Assembly: GCA_030603165.1 (NCBI GenBank)
Contig: JAUVYH010000003.1
Span: 1-45,639 of the forward strand
DNA length: 45,639 nucleotides
Reading direction: 5' to 3'
Origin: Fidelibacterota bacterium
GTDB lineage: Bacteria; Fidelibacterota; UBA2242
Shown here: positions 10,001 to 18,577 of the stretch, in pieces
Numbering within the stretch: position 1 is the first letter of the stretch
Layout: every line of letters begins with the position of its first letter
Position numbers and translations under genes: made by a program
Notes under the pieces: generated by a model
The model's database searches: none
What the model was told of the DNA's origin: nothing
The model's input: only the letters and a program-made list of their open reading frames with translations

Positions 10001-11890
10001 GAACCGATATTTCAGTCATTCAGCAATTCCTTTATAGAAGAGATAATTCAGTTACCGGACGAGGACGATATTAATCCTGGGAATACTTTTATTAATTATT
10101 ACTTCCGGAATTCGGACCATTCAGACGACGGACACGGCGTCACATTACTAAGTATTCAGGGGCTGAACTTCTACGGATTTCAGGTTCAGCCTGCAAATCC
10201 CGGAAAAAATGATCCTATAACATTTTCCATAAAAACCGAATCAGCTGATATTAGTGAAATGATATGTGAAATCGACACCTCGACTACATGCAGTAAATAT
10301 CTGGACGCCAGCGGAATTGAACAGATATTCAGTTTTCCGGATAGCGGATATTTTATCCAACAACAAATGATTCGGGATTCTCAGGATGACCGGCTGTGGA
10401 ATATCCAAAATCCTATTTCCATAGGAACACCCGGTAAATTAGTTGGGGTCCGATTCATTGCGGAAGATAATCAACAAAAGCAGACCACCAGTTCAGTATT
10501 TTCAATAAAGATCAAACACATGCCTGATTTCAGTCCGGTTAGTATTCATCAGAAAGGTGAAACATTTCCAGAACTGGTTGTAACTGTCAATTATTTCGGT
10601 GATGACACCCTGAACGTAAATTCTTCCGTTTTCAAGATAGAAGGCGGCAATGATATTCTTTTTAGAAATAAGTCATTTCAACTGACCCCAAATCATAAAT
10701 CATTTGTCTCTTTCCCCGGAATACTCGGACAAGGTTGGAAACTCTTCAAAGTCGTTTTAGACCCTCAGAATCGCATTCCTGAAAGCAACGAGTCGAACAA
10801 TATTTTAATCGATTCTCTATTTATTTCCACCTATCCGCTTCTGACAAATATCGGAACTTCCGTGGATGGTGTTAATCAAGATACAATTACCTGGGATAGA
10901 TTTTCTTTTTATCTGGAGCCGAACTGCGTTGCCGATTCTTCGGTAATAAACATCTCAAGCAGCGCTTGCGGCGCCATTATCAACCAACCTGCCTATTCGC
11001 ATTTACCGATTGAATCAGACGGTCAATCTGTCGCCGTCAATATCTCAATTCCGACACTCACGGATACTTTACTCCAGCCGTTGTGGATTGGAATTTCACC
11101 CGGTGACAGTATCGATGAAACGGCGTCGATTGGTCGCTGGGATCCTTTTTTAAAAATCTGGATTAAAGAAAAAACTACATACCAAAATTCTCTCTATTCG
11201 GCAAAAACGAGCAAACCGGGTAAATTTACCTTAATTAGTTGTCAGGATTCCGAACCTCCCAAACTCGAATTAAGTCTCGACGGTCAGCAATTTTTCCAGA
11301 ATTCCTATGTATCCCGGGAACCAAATATTTCAATAATCGGCGAAGATCAAAACGGGGTTCTTTTCGACGCAAAAGGTGTAAGTGTCAAATTAGATGGAAC
11401 TAATATAAATTTTTCCGAACTGAATATTCCGGATACACTTATAAATGGAAATTATGTATCCGCACAGTTCCGACCTAAACTCGATTACGGCGATCACGAA
11501 ATTGAAGTCAGGCTGAGCGACGCCGCCGGTAATATAACCGGTGATGAAATTCTGTTTACGGTCAGCGATGAACTAAAACTGATCGATTATGGAAATTATC
11601 CGAATCCATTCAAAGACCGGACTACATTTATTTACGAACTTACACGACGGGTTGAAAAATTTAAAATAAAAATTTACACACCATCGGGACGATTGATAAA
11701 AGTGTTGGAAGAATCCACTATTTTCAGCTCCGGCTTGGATATGAACGAAGGTGGATACCACGAAATTATGTGGAACGGACTCGATGATGACGGCAACTTC
11801 ATTGCCAACGGCGTCTATTTTTATAAGATGAGCGCCAAAAGCCGTGATAAGACAGTAAGCTCTATTGGAAAGATCGCCAAAGCACGATGA
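7010..11890 (+). CDS. porU: Peptidase C25-family protein, PorU-type secretion sortase
   Basis: This is a 1626-residue secreted cysteine protease of the gingipain family. In type IX secretion PorU removes the C-terminal signal of cargo and attaches cargo to the surface. An N-terminal hydrophobic segment (residues 6-25) acts as the export signal. The C25 domain spans roughly 605-960; the catalytic His is H820 (NFMGHGGG) and the catalytic Cys is C854 (TSMTCFTGDF). Ig-like/CARDB-type domains follow, and the end (YGNYPNPFKDRTTFIYE ... NGVYFYKM) is a FlgD-like sorting or Ig domain. The start is TTG, chosen because GAGGGAG lies 7 nt upstream and the signal peptide begins there. The stop overlaps the next gene by 4 bp (ATGA). 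It is longer than Porphyromonas PorU (about 1150 residues). The link to PorV strengthens the assignment. Confidence 0.85.
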   Translation: MRNSVYVLIINILLLISIFNRFGFSNSQYIKTKQPVTYSDTWLDDNSWIWRAHLNSPDFHYSPDNEITLSVEQLDNDSRIGYPSLPRFVKLFNALPEDITFHTSGKNLIIIPLPAEIERFTDISKPDLESVDQIQNYPAITTEIYPKEVVSISFVGDVDNIPLTRLTVYPYQLIANGKQLRYYQDLSVSVSITENNNLTAIQNPKKNPFLRSIGLDENILRIKRDRRFAKSAAHDLFGKELMRIVVEKDGIYRISKSVLIDSGAVISRVDPRTFQMFNNGHEVPIFVNGESDGSFNKSDYIEFYGQRHRNSVGNYEYDPFTDKNVYFLTWGEKNGLRYAEESAKATVPSSEAIIPVDYYYTLHYEENNYFDRLGKVDTHLPSHARDHWFFNGGINGGTTQSNTFQLIHPNQNTVKRFQIEVGMHGLTYQEGDHTVTIHINDKYAATDSWNDQVPYVIKNAESQVLQNRFLVNGDNKIQLAVAGDDPTNRYDKVLFDYLKVHYHRLYRAFNDRIDFTRPLAMPNGRYHFKIDNFDDPDISIYKIGKSKLRDFSVEYNTRTKNYSVLVEDNIYDESTFYFAASAEGMMNTVSIQPDTIFNIANNDIGSDLLIITDHKWKYNLSKLLKFYRDINIEAQVVSIRDIYNEFNNGIISPYALKKYFAHIHENWTHKPEYVLLIGDAKIKEEESVPAFFFQSYKYGACSADHWYVVVDEETHIPEFSIGRLPVSTDEELDLLIDKRINYSKNSPVDQWRNELLFIAGFEDAFKNQSEDIINRRVPKEFSINRIYINPSSVKTPFWGGSDTLIYLLNNGLTLVNFMGHGGGAVWSDRSLFNSSHIPDLENIEKLPFMTSMTCFTGDFANMTGLGEHLLLAENGGSIGLWGASGVGWIKNDYLLAKPFYDAIFEPGISVGKAIQSAKTSYLTQYYSDYLKLSMVYSYNLIGDPTINLPFPEQQSTLTVNEDNPVAGQEITISGTLPFESGDIYTQLYDSSTYRVFSEPIFQSFSNSFIEEIIQLPDEDDINPGNTFINYYFRNSDHSDDGHGVTLLSIQGLNFYGFQVQPANPGKNDPITFSIKTESADISEMICEIDTSTTCSKYLDASGIEQIFSFPDSGYFIQQQMIRDSQDDRLWNIQNPISIGTPGKLVGVRFIAEDNQQKQTTSSVFSIKIKHMPDFSPVSIHQKGETFPELVVTVNYFGDDTLNVNSSVFKIEGGNDILFRNKSFQLTPNHKSFVSFPGILGQGWKLFKVVLDPQNRIPESNESNNILIDSLFISTYPLLTNIGTSVDGVNQDTITWDRFSFYLEPNCVADSSVINISSSACGAIINQPAYSHLPIESDGQSVAVNISIPTLTDTLLQPLWIGISPGDSIDETASIGRWDPFLKIWIKEKTTYQNSLYSAKTSKPGKFTLISCQDSEPPKLELSLDGQQFFQNSYVSREPNISIIGEDQNGVLFDAKGVSVKLDGTNINFSELNIPDTLINGNYVSAQFRPKLDYGDHEIEVRLSDAAGNITGDEILFTVSDELKLIDYGNYPNPFKDRTTFIYELTRRVEKFKIKIYTPSGRLIKVLEESTIFSSGLDMNEGGYHEIMWNGLDDDGNFIANGVYFYKMSAKSRDKTVSSIGKIAKAR

Positions 11891-12897
11891 TATTTAGAAG
11901 ACGATTAGTAATAATATTGATTTTGACCGGAACAATTTCCTTTGGAGGAGAATACGCCGACGCCTTCCTGGAAACCGGCGTCAGCGCACGGGCGCAGGCA
12001 ATGGCGAACACCCTTGGAGCCCTGGATCACAGTGTGACGTCTTTCGCCAGCAACCCGGCTGGATTAGCATACGTCCGTCGAAATTCGATCGGTTTAATGT
12101 ATGCGTCACAATTTGGATTGGCAGATCATAATTACATCGGACTGGCGCTGCCATTTTCAGAAAAATCAACCGGATCAATCAGTTGGGTTCGCTTTGGTGT
12201 GGATGATATTCCTATCCGACCCGATATACTTAGACAGGTTACCGATCCGGCAGCCCGGCGGGATTCGGTGGTGGCGCTTCAGAATTATCCGTTCAAGACC
12301 TTCAACGACCTGGAAAATGCGCTGTTCATCAGTTACGCCCGGTTTATTTCCAAATCCGTTAGTCTCGGATGGCGCTATTCGCGTTTTACCGTCGAGATTC
12401 CCTGGGGAGTAAATATCAAATTGATTCATAAAAAACTGTATAACCTCGAAGCTTATGGCATCGGGATCGACATCGGCGGCAGAATCTGTTTTAGTGGTGA
12501 GGAAGTGTTCGAAGTATCCAAAATGGGAAAACTGAGTTTCGGACTGGCATTACGAGACGTAACCGGCACTAACGTCTATTGGAACACCAAACGACAGGAT
12601 GAGATTCGTCTCAACCCGGTTTTATCGGTCGGACTCGAACAACCCATCGAACGATATGACATTCAATTGAATGTTGCGATGGAAAAAGAATATCGCTACG
12701 ATGACAAGATCAGATACGGTCTTGAATGCATCGTTAAAGACCGTTTAAATATTCGTGCGGGTTTAAATATATCTGGATTAACGACCGGATTAGGTTTAAA
12801 TTTTAAGGTAATGAACCACAATGTCCACATAGATTATTCATTTTTAAAACACGATCTCGGAACGACACACCGAATTGGAGGCGGTATCGAGCTTTGA
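11887..12897 (+). CDS. porV: PorV/PorQ family outer-membrane beta-barrel protein
   Basis: This 336-residue protein has a hydrophobic signal peptide ending near residue 20. The conserved family opening follows: FLETGVSARAQAMANTLGAL ... SFASNPAGLAYV. The rest is alternating beta-strand sequence ending in GGGIEL, as expected for a 14-strand FadL-like barrel. PorV shuttles T9SS cargo from the translocon to the PorU attachment complex. Here it overlaps porU by ATGA, so the pair is translationally coupled and matches the known functional partnership. PorV and PorQ cannot be separated with certainty by eye. Confidence 0.85.
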   Translation: MIFRRRLVIILILTGTISFGGEYADAFLETGVSARAQAMANTLGALDHSVTSFASNPAGLAYVRRNSIGLMYASQFGLADHNYIGLALPFSEKSTGSISWVRFGVDDIPIRPDILRQVTDPAARRDSVVALQNYPFKTFNDLENALFISYARFISKSVSLGWRYSRFTVEIPWGVNIKLIHKKLYNLEAYGIGIDIGGRICFSGEEVFEVSKMGKLSFGLALRDVTGTNVYWNTKRQDEIRLNPVLSVGLEQPIERYDIQLNVAMEKEYRYDDKIRYGLECIVKDRLNIRAGLNISGLTTGLGLNFKVMNHNVHIDYSFLKHDLGTTHRIGGGIEL

Positions 12898-13652
12898 GAA
12901 ACAGAATCTTTTACTTTTTTATTATGCCCGTTTTCTTGATGATTTTCGTTTCCCGTTGCGGTGAGAGTATCGAAGATCCCGATCCGCCGGCAGCACCGGT
13001 ATGGGTAGAGAAATCCGCCCCGACAGACACTATTGAATCCGGCATTCGTCCCTACAACGACGGTAACGGAATTTTATTAGAATGGCATCCAAATCTGGAA
13101 GAAGACATCTCCGGATATAAATTGTATCGGACAGGTGAAGATATTGAAAACAAATTCGCATTAATCGCCGATATCAATGCGTTTAAGATCAGCGGCGCAG
13201 ATACGTTTTTTATTGATGATGGTGTAAATCTGAACATTGACTATTTTTATTATCTGAAAGCCTATGATCAGGCAGGAAATAAAAGCGAACCGTCAGATAC
13301 AATACGATACTGTTTGATTGAGAAAGCAGAACCATTAAAACCATTAGGTACAATAAATAATTACACACCGGAGTTTGAGTGGTACTATTTTGCACGAGAT
13401 GCATACGAATATGTCATTCGCGTAGAGATATTTTTACCGCGAGAAGTTATTTGGATTTCTCGTATAAGAAGATCAAATTATACCGAACTTTCTCAGAAGA
13501 TTTTCTATAACAGTGATGGATCAGCAGCCCTGAATTCACTTGAATCAGGAGTAACCTATCAATGGTGTATAAAGTCCATTTCACTGGTAGATAACCGTAA
13601 TTTTGATATTGCCGGATCAATTTCAAATTGGGGTTATTTCACAATCGAATAG
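12894..13652 (+). CDS. Fibronectin type III-like lipoprotein
   Basis: The product has 252 residues. The N-terminus has a hydrophobic stretch and then FVSRCGES, a plausible but atypical lipobox (Arg at -1 is unusual), so anchoring as a lipoprotein is inferred. The region around 55-140 resembles a fibronectin type III domain: LEWHPNLEEDISGYKLYR ... YFYYLKAYDQAGNKSEPSD. The C-terminal part has YQWCIKSISL and ends in a beta-rich segment. The TTG start overlaps the porV stop (TTGA). It probably acts at the cell surface with the PorU/PorV pair; its exact role is unknown. Confidence 0.7.
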   Translation: MRNRIFYFFIMPVFLMIFVSRCGESIEDPDPPAAPVWVEKSAPTDTIESGIRPYNDGNGILLEWHPNLEEDISGYKLYRTGEDIENKFALIADINAFKISGADTFFIDDGVNLNIDYFYYLKAYDQAGNKSEPSDTIRYCLIEKAEPLKPLGTINNYTPEFEWYYFARDAYEYVIRVEIFLPREVIWISRIRRSNYTELSQKIFYNSDGSAALNSLESGVTYQWCIKSISLVDNRNFDIAGSISNWGYFTIE

Positions 13653-13664
13653 CAAGGAGCAAAC

Positions 13665-14177
13665 TTGAAACGAATATTTTATGTTCTATTTATTTTAATG
13701 TTTATTTCGACTATCTACGGTCAGGAATCCGTACGGCGGCAGAGTACAACTACGGGCAGATATACCGATCGTCCGAGCGCTTCCCGGTACATCCTCTCTA
13801 CAACAAGCGACGCATTGCTAATGACCGTCAAAGTCTGGGGCGAAGTACAAAAACCGGGATTATACGATGTTCCTATCGGAACCGATCTTATTGAACTAAT
13901 CTCATCTACCGGCGGTCCAACCACCAGAGCAAAACTATCAAAAGTAAAAATTATCCATGCATCAGATAAGAACAACGAAAGTTATGTCTCAACGGTTAAT
14001 ATTAAAAAATTCCTTGATACCGGAGACAGTCAGTTCATACCGGAAATAAAACCTAATGACACTATTGTTGTTCCAATAAAACCAACTCAATATATCCTTA
14101 CTTCTCTGTCGTGGACTCAACAATTATTGAGTTTGTTTTCAGCGTATGCACTGATCATCTATTACACTAACAGATGA
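13665..14177 (+). CDS. SLBB-domain exported protein
   Basis: This is a 170-residue protein with a signal peptide (about 1-19, ending IYGQ). A single SLBB domain follows (about 55-130): MTVKVWGEVQKPGLYDVP, LIELISSTGGPTTRA, NDTIVVP. This domain binds saccharides or assembles rings in polysaccharide-export (Wza-like) proteins. A hydrophobic C-terminal segment (about 150-165) may insert into a membrane. The catalytic and pore features of a full Wza are absent. The TTG start is supported by AAGGAG just upstream. It is the last member of the porU-porV-lipoprotein run. Confidence 0.75.
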   Translation: MKRIFYVLFILMFISTIYGQESVRRQSTTTGRYTDRPSASRYILSTTSDALLMTVKVWGEVQKPGLYDVPIGTDLIELISSTGGPTTRAKLSKVKIIHASDKNNESYVSTVNIKKFLDTGDSQFIPEIKPNDTIVVPIKPTQYILTSLSWTQQLLSLFSAYALIIYYTNR

Positions 14178-14238
14178 AGATAAAATTTCACTGATCTGGA
14201 TTTAATTATTACTAAAAACAAGATAGGAGTTAAGAAAT

Positions 14239-14706
14239 ATGATTGACACGACTGATGTACAAATCCTTGATATCCTCCAAAAAGATGGAAGAATTCAACG
14301 GAATCGAATTGCTGAAAAAGTAGGTTTAACCATTCCCGCCGTTAGCGAACGGATGCGGAAATTGGAGAAAAAAGGTATTATTGCCGGTTACCACGCCAAA
14401 GTCAATAATATCGCAATTGGTAAAGATGTTACCGCTTTTGTATTTGTAATGACGTCCCCGTCAAAAAATTACGAAGAGTTTATCAGACATGCCCGTGAAA
14501 ATAATGACGTCATCGAATGCCATTCCATCACCGGCGAAGGTTCTCATTTACTGAAAATACAGACTGATAATACCTCCACCCTGGAAAAACTTCTCTCCGA
14601 AATACAGTCCTGGACCGGCGTCTTGCAGACACGAACTTATATTGTTCTTTCCAGTTATAAAGACTTTTCACCGTTAAAGCCATCGGACACAATCATAAAA
14701 CAATAG
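14239..14706 (+). CDS. Lrp/AsnC-family transcriptional regulator
   Basis: The product has 155 residues. The N-terminal helix-turn-helix has the typical opening DVQILDILQKDGRIQRNRIA and VGLTIPAVSERMRKLEKKGII. The C-terminal RAM (ligand-binding, oligomerisation) domain runs from about 65 to 140. Lrp/AsnC proteins sense amino acids and control metabolism genes. Here it sits alone between the por-like cluster and prfB, with GGAGTT upstream of the ATG, so its targets are not evident. The amino-acid oxidation operon at 39.7-45 kb is distant. Confidence 0.9.
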   Translation: MIDTTDVQILDILQKDGRIQRNRIAEKVGLTIPAVSERMRKLEKKGIIAGYHAKVNNIAIGKDVTAFVFVMTSPSKNYEEFIRHARENNDVIECHSITGEGSHLLKIQTDNTSTLEKLLSEIQSWTGVLQTRTYIVLSSYKDFSPLKPSDTIIKQ

Positions 14707-14723
14707 GTCAAATTTATTAGTAA

Positions 14724-15837
14724 ATGATGATCAGCGATATTAAGTCAGAACTCGATATCCTGGAACCGAGGATCAACGAACTCCGGAGGTTTCTTTGACG
14801 TTGACGCCAAACAACGTCAGCTGCAGGAAACACAGCTAAAAACATCCGCAAGCAATTTCTGGGACGACCGCGAAACAGCGCAGACATTACTTCAGCAAAT
14901 CCGGCTTATTGAGACGAAACTGGATCAGTATAACGCTATCCGTAAATTATATAATGATGTCAAAGAGCTTCTGGATCTTGTTGCTGATGAGAGTGATGAA
15001 TCCATTCTGAAAGACATTCAGGCGATGATCGGAGATCTCCGTAAAAAACTTGATAAAATAGAACTTCAGTCCATGTTGAGTGGCGACGACGATTCAAAAA
15101 ATGCCATTATGACCATTCACCCTGGCGCCGGCGGCACCGAATCCCAAGACTGGGCGGAAATGTTATTGCGAATGTACATGCGCTGGTTTGAACGCGCCGG
15201 AATGGACTCAAAAATCATAAACTTTCTCAAAGGCGATGAGGCTGGTATTAAAGACGTCTCAATTGAAATTAAAGGATCTTATGCCTACGGATATTTGAAG
15301 TCCGAAGCCGGAATTCACCGTCTCGTGCGTATCTCACCCTTCGATTCAAATCATCGGCGACATACATCATTCGCCTCCGTATTTGTCTATCCGGAAGTTG
15401 ATGAAGATATAGAGGTAGAAATTAATCCCGATGAATTACGAATTGACACATATCGAGCCAGCGGAGCCGGTGGTCAGCATGTCAATAAAACCGATTCCGC
15501 TATCAGAATAACTCACCTTCCAAGCGGTATTGTCGTTCAGTGCCAGAATGAGCGTTCACAGTACAAAAATAAATCCTCTGCGATGAAAATCCTGAAAGCC
15601 CGTCTCTACCAGTTGAAAAAAGAGGAAATGGCAAAGGAAAAGTCCGAGATTGAGAAAAACAAGAAGGATATTTCGTGGGGTAATCAGATACGATCATACG
15701 TGTTCCAGCCCTATACTATGGTAAAGGACCATCGTACTAAATATGAAAACACCAATGTTCAAGCTGTAATGGACGGCAATATTGACGAGTTCTTACGCCA
15801 ATATTTATTATGGAACATTAATAAGGAGAAAAAATAG
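14724..15837 (+). CDS. prfB: Peptide chain release factor 2, with programmed +1 frameshift
   Basis: RF2 terminates translation at UGA and UAA. Translation starts at ATG 14724 (a second ATG is at 14727), runs 24 codons to an in-frame TGA at 14796-14798, and continues in the +1 frame from GAC at 14797 to the TAG at 15835-15837. The joined protein is about 370 residues, the normal RF2 length. It has the RF2-type stop-codon recognition SPF (ISPFDSNHRR) and the catalytic GGQ (SGAGGQHVNK). The 5' coiled-coil domain lies in the joined N-terminal part, so annotating only from 15025 would truncate the protein. lysS follows after 2 bp. Confidence 0.95.
14784..14799 (+). promoter_or_regulatory. prfB: prfB programmed +1 frameshift site
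   Basis: The sequence CGG AGG TTT CTT TGA C contains a Shine-Dalgarno-like GGAGG (14785-14789), one spacer codon, the slippery CTT (14793-14795), the in-frame TGA (14796-14798) and a following C. This is the spacing of the classical autoregulatory site in which low RF2 lets the ribosome slip +1 on CUU. The downstream frame matches RF2 without a gap. Confidence 0.95.
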
Positions 15838-15839
15838 CC

Positions 15840-17339
15840 TTGAGCACTCAAGATCAACATATCGGAAAATCACTAAGTGAAATTCTCTCTGTCCGCAAAG
15901 AAAAACTTCAGAAAATACGAGACCTGGGATTTGAACCTTATGCATATAAATTCCCAAAAACCCATTCCTGCGGAGAGATTATCAACAACTTCACCGAACT
16001 GGAAGAGACTGTAACCGTGAAAGCAGCGGGACGGATTATGGCAATTCGGAAAATGGGTCGCGCCAGTTTTTGCCATATTCAGGATGAACACAATAAACTT
16101 CAGATATATTTTCGGGAAAATAAAATCGGAAAACAGCTTTACGAATTGTTCGGTCTGCTTGACATCGGCGACATCATCGGCGCTGTCGGAAAAGTATTTA
16201 AAACCCGCACCGGAGAAATCACTATCTTTGCGGAAGAGCTACACCTGTTGACCAAAAATGTACGTCCGATCCCGATAGTTAAGGAAAAGGACGGAACCCT
16301 GTTCGATGCATTTAGCGATAAAGAGCAGCGGTATCGGCAGCGATACCTGGATCTTATCGTCAATCCGGATATTAAAAATATCTTTAAACTCAGAAGCCGG
16401 ATCATCCAGTGGTCCCGGGATTTTCTCAACGAACGGGAATTTTTAGAAGTCGAGACGCCATCTCTGCAACCGATATACGGCGGCGCTTCGGCAAAACCGT
16501 TCAAAACTCATTATAACGCATTAAACCGTGATTTTTACCTGCGCATAGCCGATGAGCTGTATTTGAAACGTTTAATTATCGGCGGATTCGAAAAAGTTTA
16601 CGAAATCGCTAAAAATTTCCGAAACGAAGGAATTGACCGGACCCATAATCCCGAATTCACCGCCCTGGAATTTTACCAGACTTATGTCGATTACTATTAT
16701 CTGATGGATATGGTTGAAGAATATTTCAAGTTCATCGCCAGTAAAATCGGCAAATCATCCTTCGGGTACGGAGATTATACCATCGACTTCAGCCAGCCTT
16801 TTCAGCGTCGCAAAATGTTCGACCTTCTGAAAGAGTATGTCGGCGTCGATATAGCCAGCCTCTCCCAAAAGGAACTCGAAGAATTATGCGTGGCAAAAGG
16901 GCTGGAAGTGAACCCGAAATTTGGATACGGGAAACTCATCGAGCTTCTTTTTGATAATTTTGTTGAAAACAAACTGATTCAGCCAACCTTTGTTATTGAC
17001 TATCCAAAAGCGATTTCACCTTTGGCGAAGATCAGCCGCGACGGTAATCCGGAAATTGTCGAGCGTTTCGAGCTGTATATAGCCGGTCAGGAATTTGTCA
17101 ATGCCTTCAGCGAGTTGAATGATCCTTTTGACCAGCGGGATCGTCTGGAACGTCAGAATAAATTACGCGATCTCGGCGATGAAGAAGCCCAGACCATGGA
17201 TGAAGATTTCGTCACGGCGATGGAATACGGAATGCCTCCCACGGGCGGCGTCGGTATCGGTATTGATCGTGTGATCATGCTCTTCACAAATCAGCGGACT
17301 ATCAAAGACGTGATCCTTTTTCCGCAATTGAGATCTTAA
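15840..17339 (+). CDS. lysS: Lysyl-tRNA synthetase, class II
   Basis: This 499-residue enzyme charges tRNA-Lys. The N-terminal OB-fold anticodon-binding domain lies at about 55-150 (VKAAGRIMAIRKMGRASFCH). The class II catalytic core follows, with motif 2 FRNEGIDRTHNPEFT and motif 3 GGVGIGIDRVIMLF near the C-terminus. Length and motif order are standard. The start is TTG, two bases after the prfB stop. The prfB-lysS pairing is also common in other bacteria, and tight spacing suggests one transcript. Confidence 0.96.
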   Translation: MSTQDQHIGKSLSEILSVRKEKLQKIRDLGFEPYAYKFPKTHSCGEIINNFTELEETVTVKAAGRIMAIRKMGRASFCHIQDEHNKLQIYFRENKIGKQLYELFGLLDIGDIIGAVGKVFKTRTGEITIFAEELHLLTKNVRPIPIVKEKDGTLFDAFSDKEQRYRQRYLDLIVNPDIKNIFKLRSRIIQWSRDFLNEREFLEVETPSLQPIYGGASAKPFKTHYNALNRDFYLRIADELYLKRLIIGGFEKVYEIAKNFRNEGIDRTHNPEFTALEFYQTYVDYYYLMDMVEEYFKFIASKIGKSSFGYGDYTIDFSQPFQRRKMFDLLKEYVGVDIASLSQKELEELCVAKGLEVNPKFGYGKLIELLFDNFVENKLIQPTFVIDYPKAISPLAKISRDGNPEIVERFELYIAGQEFVNAFSELNDPFDQRDRLERQNKLRDLGDEEAQTMDEDFVTAMEYGMPPTGGVGIGIDRVIMLFTNQRTIKDVILFPQLRS

Positions 17340-17356
17340 CGATACTGTCCGGCATT

Positions 17357-18577
17357 ATGTCATTACCATTTTTTATTGCAAAACGCCACCTTTTCAACCG
17401 ACATAAAATCGGGTATATCTCCTTTATCAGTATAATTTCTACGGTCGGACTGGCTGTCGGTATTGCAGCGCTTATTATCACAATTTCAATATTGAACGGC
17501 TTTGAAAATGTCCTCAAAGAGAAACTGATCGGCTTTGATGCTCATATACGTCTGCGGCTTTTTAACGGACAGACCTTTGAATCGTCCGATGATATCGAGG
17601 AACGGTTATGGGAAATTCCTCAAATCAAGGAAATTGTTCCATACGTCCACAGCACCGTTATGGTTCGCTATAAAAGCGAAACCGACGGCGTCGTCATGGA
17701 AGGTCTTACGGAAGAAAATATCACGAAAACTCTTGACATCCGGCGTTTTCTTAAAAGCGGTTCGGTTACCTTTTATACGGATGACGGACATGACGGGATC
17801 GTTATTGGACGAAAGCTGGCTAATCTGCTCGGCGCCGGTTTGGGTGATCGGATTTATTTATTCGTTCTGCATTCTCCATCGGAGACTTCAACACGTCCGC
17901 GGGTCGGAACGTTTACAATCACAGGAATATATGAATCGGGTATCGCCGATTACGACGATATATTTGTCTATACCGGTCTCGAAGCAGCTCAAAATATTAT
18001 GAACCTCGGCACACAGTTTTCCGGATTCCAGATAATCCTGGAAAATCCATACGATGCCGGTGATGTAGCAGAACAGATCAATTCCACGCTCGGTTATCCT
18101 TATCACGCCATGAGCTGGCTCGACCTGCACATGAACCTGTTCGAGTGGCTGCGTGTTCAGCGCCTACCGATTCTGATCGTTTTCGGATTAATCGCTTTAG
18201 TAGCAATCTTTAACATTATCAGTTCATTGATGATGATTGTAATAGAAAAGACCAAAGACATCGGCGTTCTAAAAAGTATGGGAGTCAACCGCCGGCAAAC
18301 CGGCAGAATCTTTCTGATCGAGGGAACAATTATCGGCATTGCCGGAACGCTGCTTGGATTTATGATTGCATTCATTTTATCCTGGGTTCAGATGCGATTC
18401 AACATCATTTCCATTCCCGAAGATGTTTATTTCATGAGCCAACTGCCCATTCAATTGGAACCCGGTTATTTTCTCATAATCGGCGCTTGCGCGATCGTTT
18501 GTTCGATGATAGCGACAATTTACCCGGCGTTTAAAGCCATTCGATTAACGCCCACCGAGGCGATACGCTATGAATAG
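17357..18577 (+). CDS. lolC: Lipoprotein-releasing ABC transporter permease, LolC/E family (first)
   Basis: This inner-membrane permease (406 residues) is part of the LolCDE machine, which extracts mature lipoproteins for delivery to the outer membrane. TM1 (about 22-46) follows FIAKRHLF. A large periplasmic MacB-like domain follows, then TM2-TM4 with the FtsX-like core (IALVAIFNIISSLMMIVIEKTKDIGVLKSMG). The C-terminal TIYPAFKAIRLTPTEAIRYE is the conserved family ending. It lies 17 bp after lysS and overlaps the second permease by 8 bp. Assignment to LolC or LolE by name is arbitrary. Confidence 0.88.
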   Translation: MSLPFFIAKRHLFNRHKIGYISFISIISTVGLAVGIAALIITISILNGFENVLKEKLIGFDAHIRLRLFNGQTFESSDDIEERLWEIPQIKEIVPYVHSTVMVRYKSETDGVVMEGLTEENITKTLDIRRFLKSGSVTFYTDDGHDGIVIGRKLANLLGAGLGDRIYLFVLHSPSETSTRPRVGTFTITGIYESGIADYDDIFVYTGLEAAQNIMNLGTQFSGFQIILENPYDAGDVAEQINSTLGYPYHAMSWLDLHMNLFEWLRVQRLPILIVFGLIALVAIFNIISSLMMIVIEKTKDIGVLKSMGVNRRQTGRIFLIEGTIIGIAGTLLGFMIAFILSWVQMRFNIISIPEDVYFMSQLPIQLEPGYFLIIGACAIVCSMIATIYPAFKAIRLTPTEAIRYE

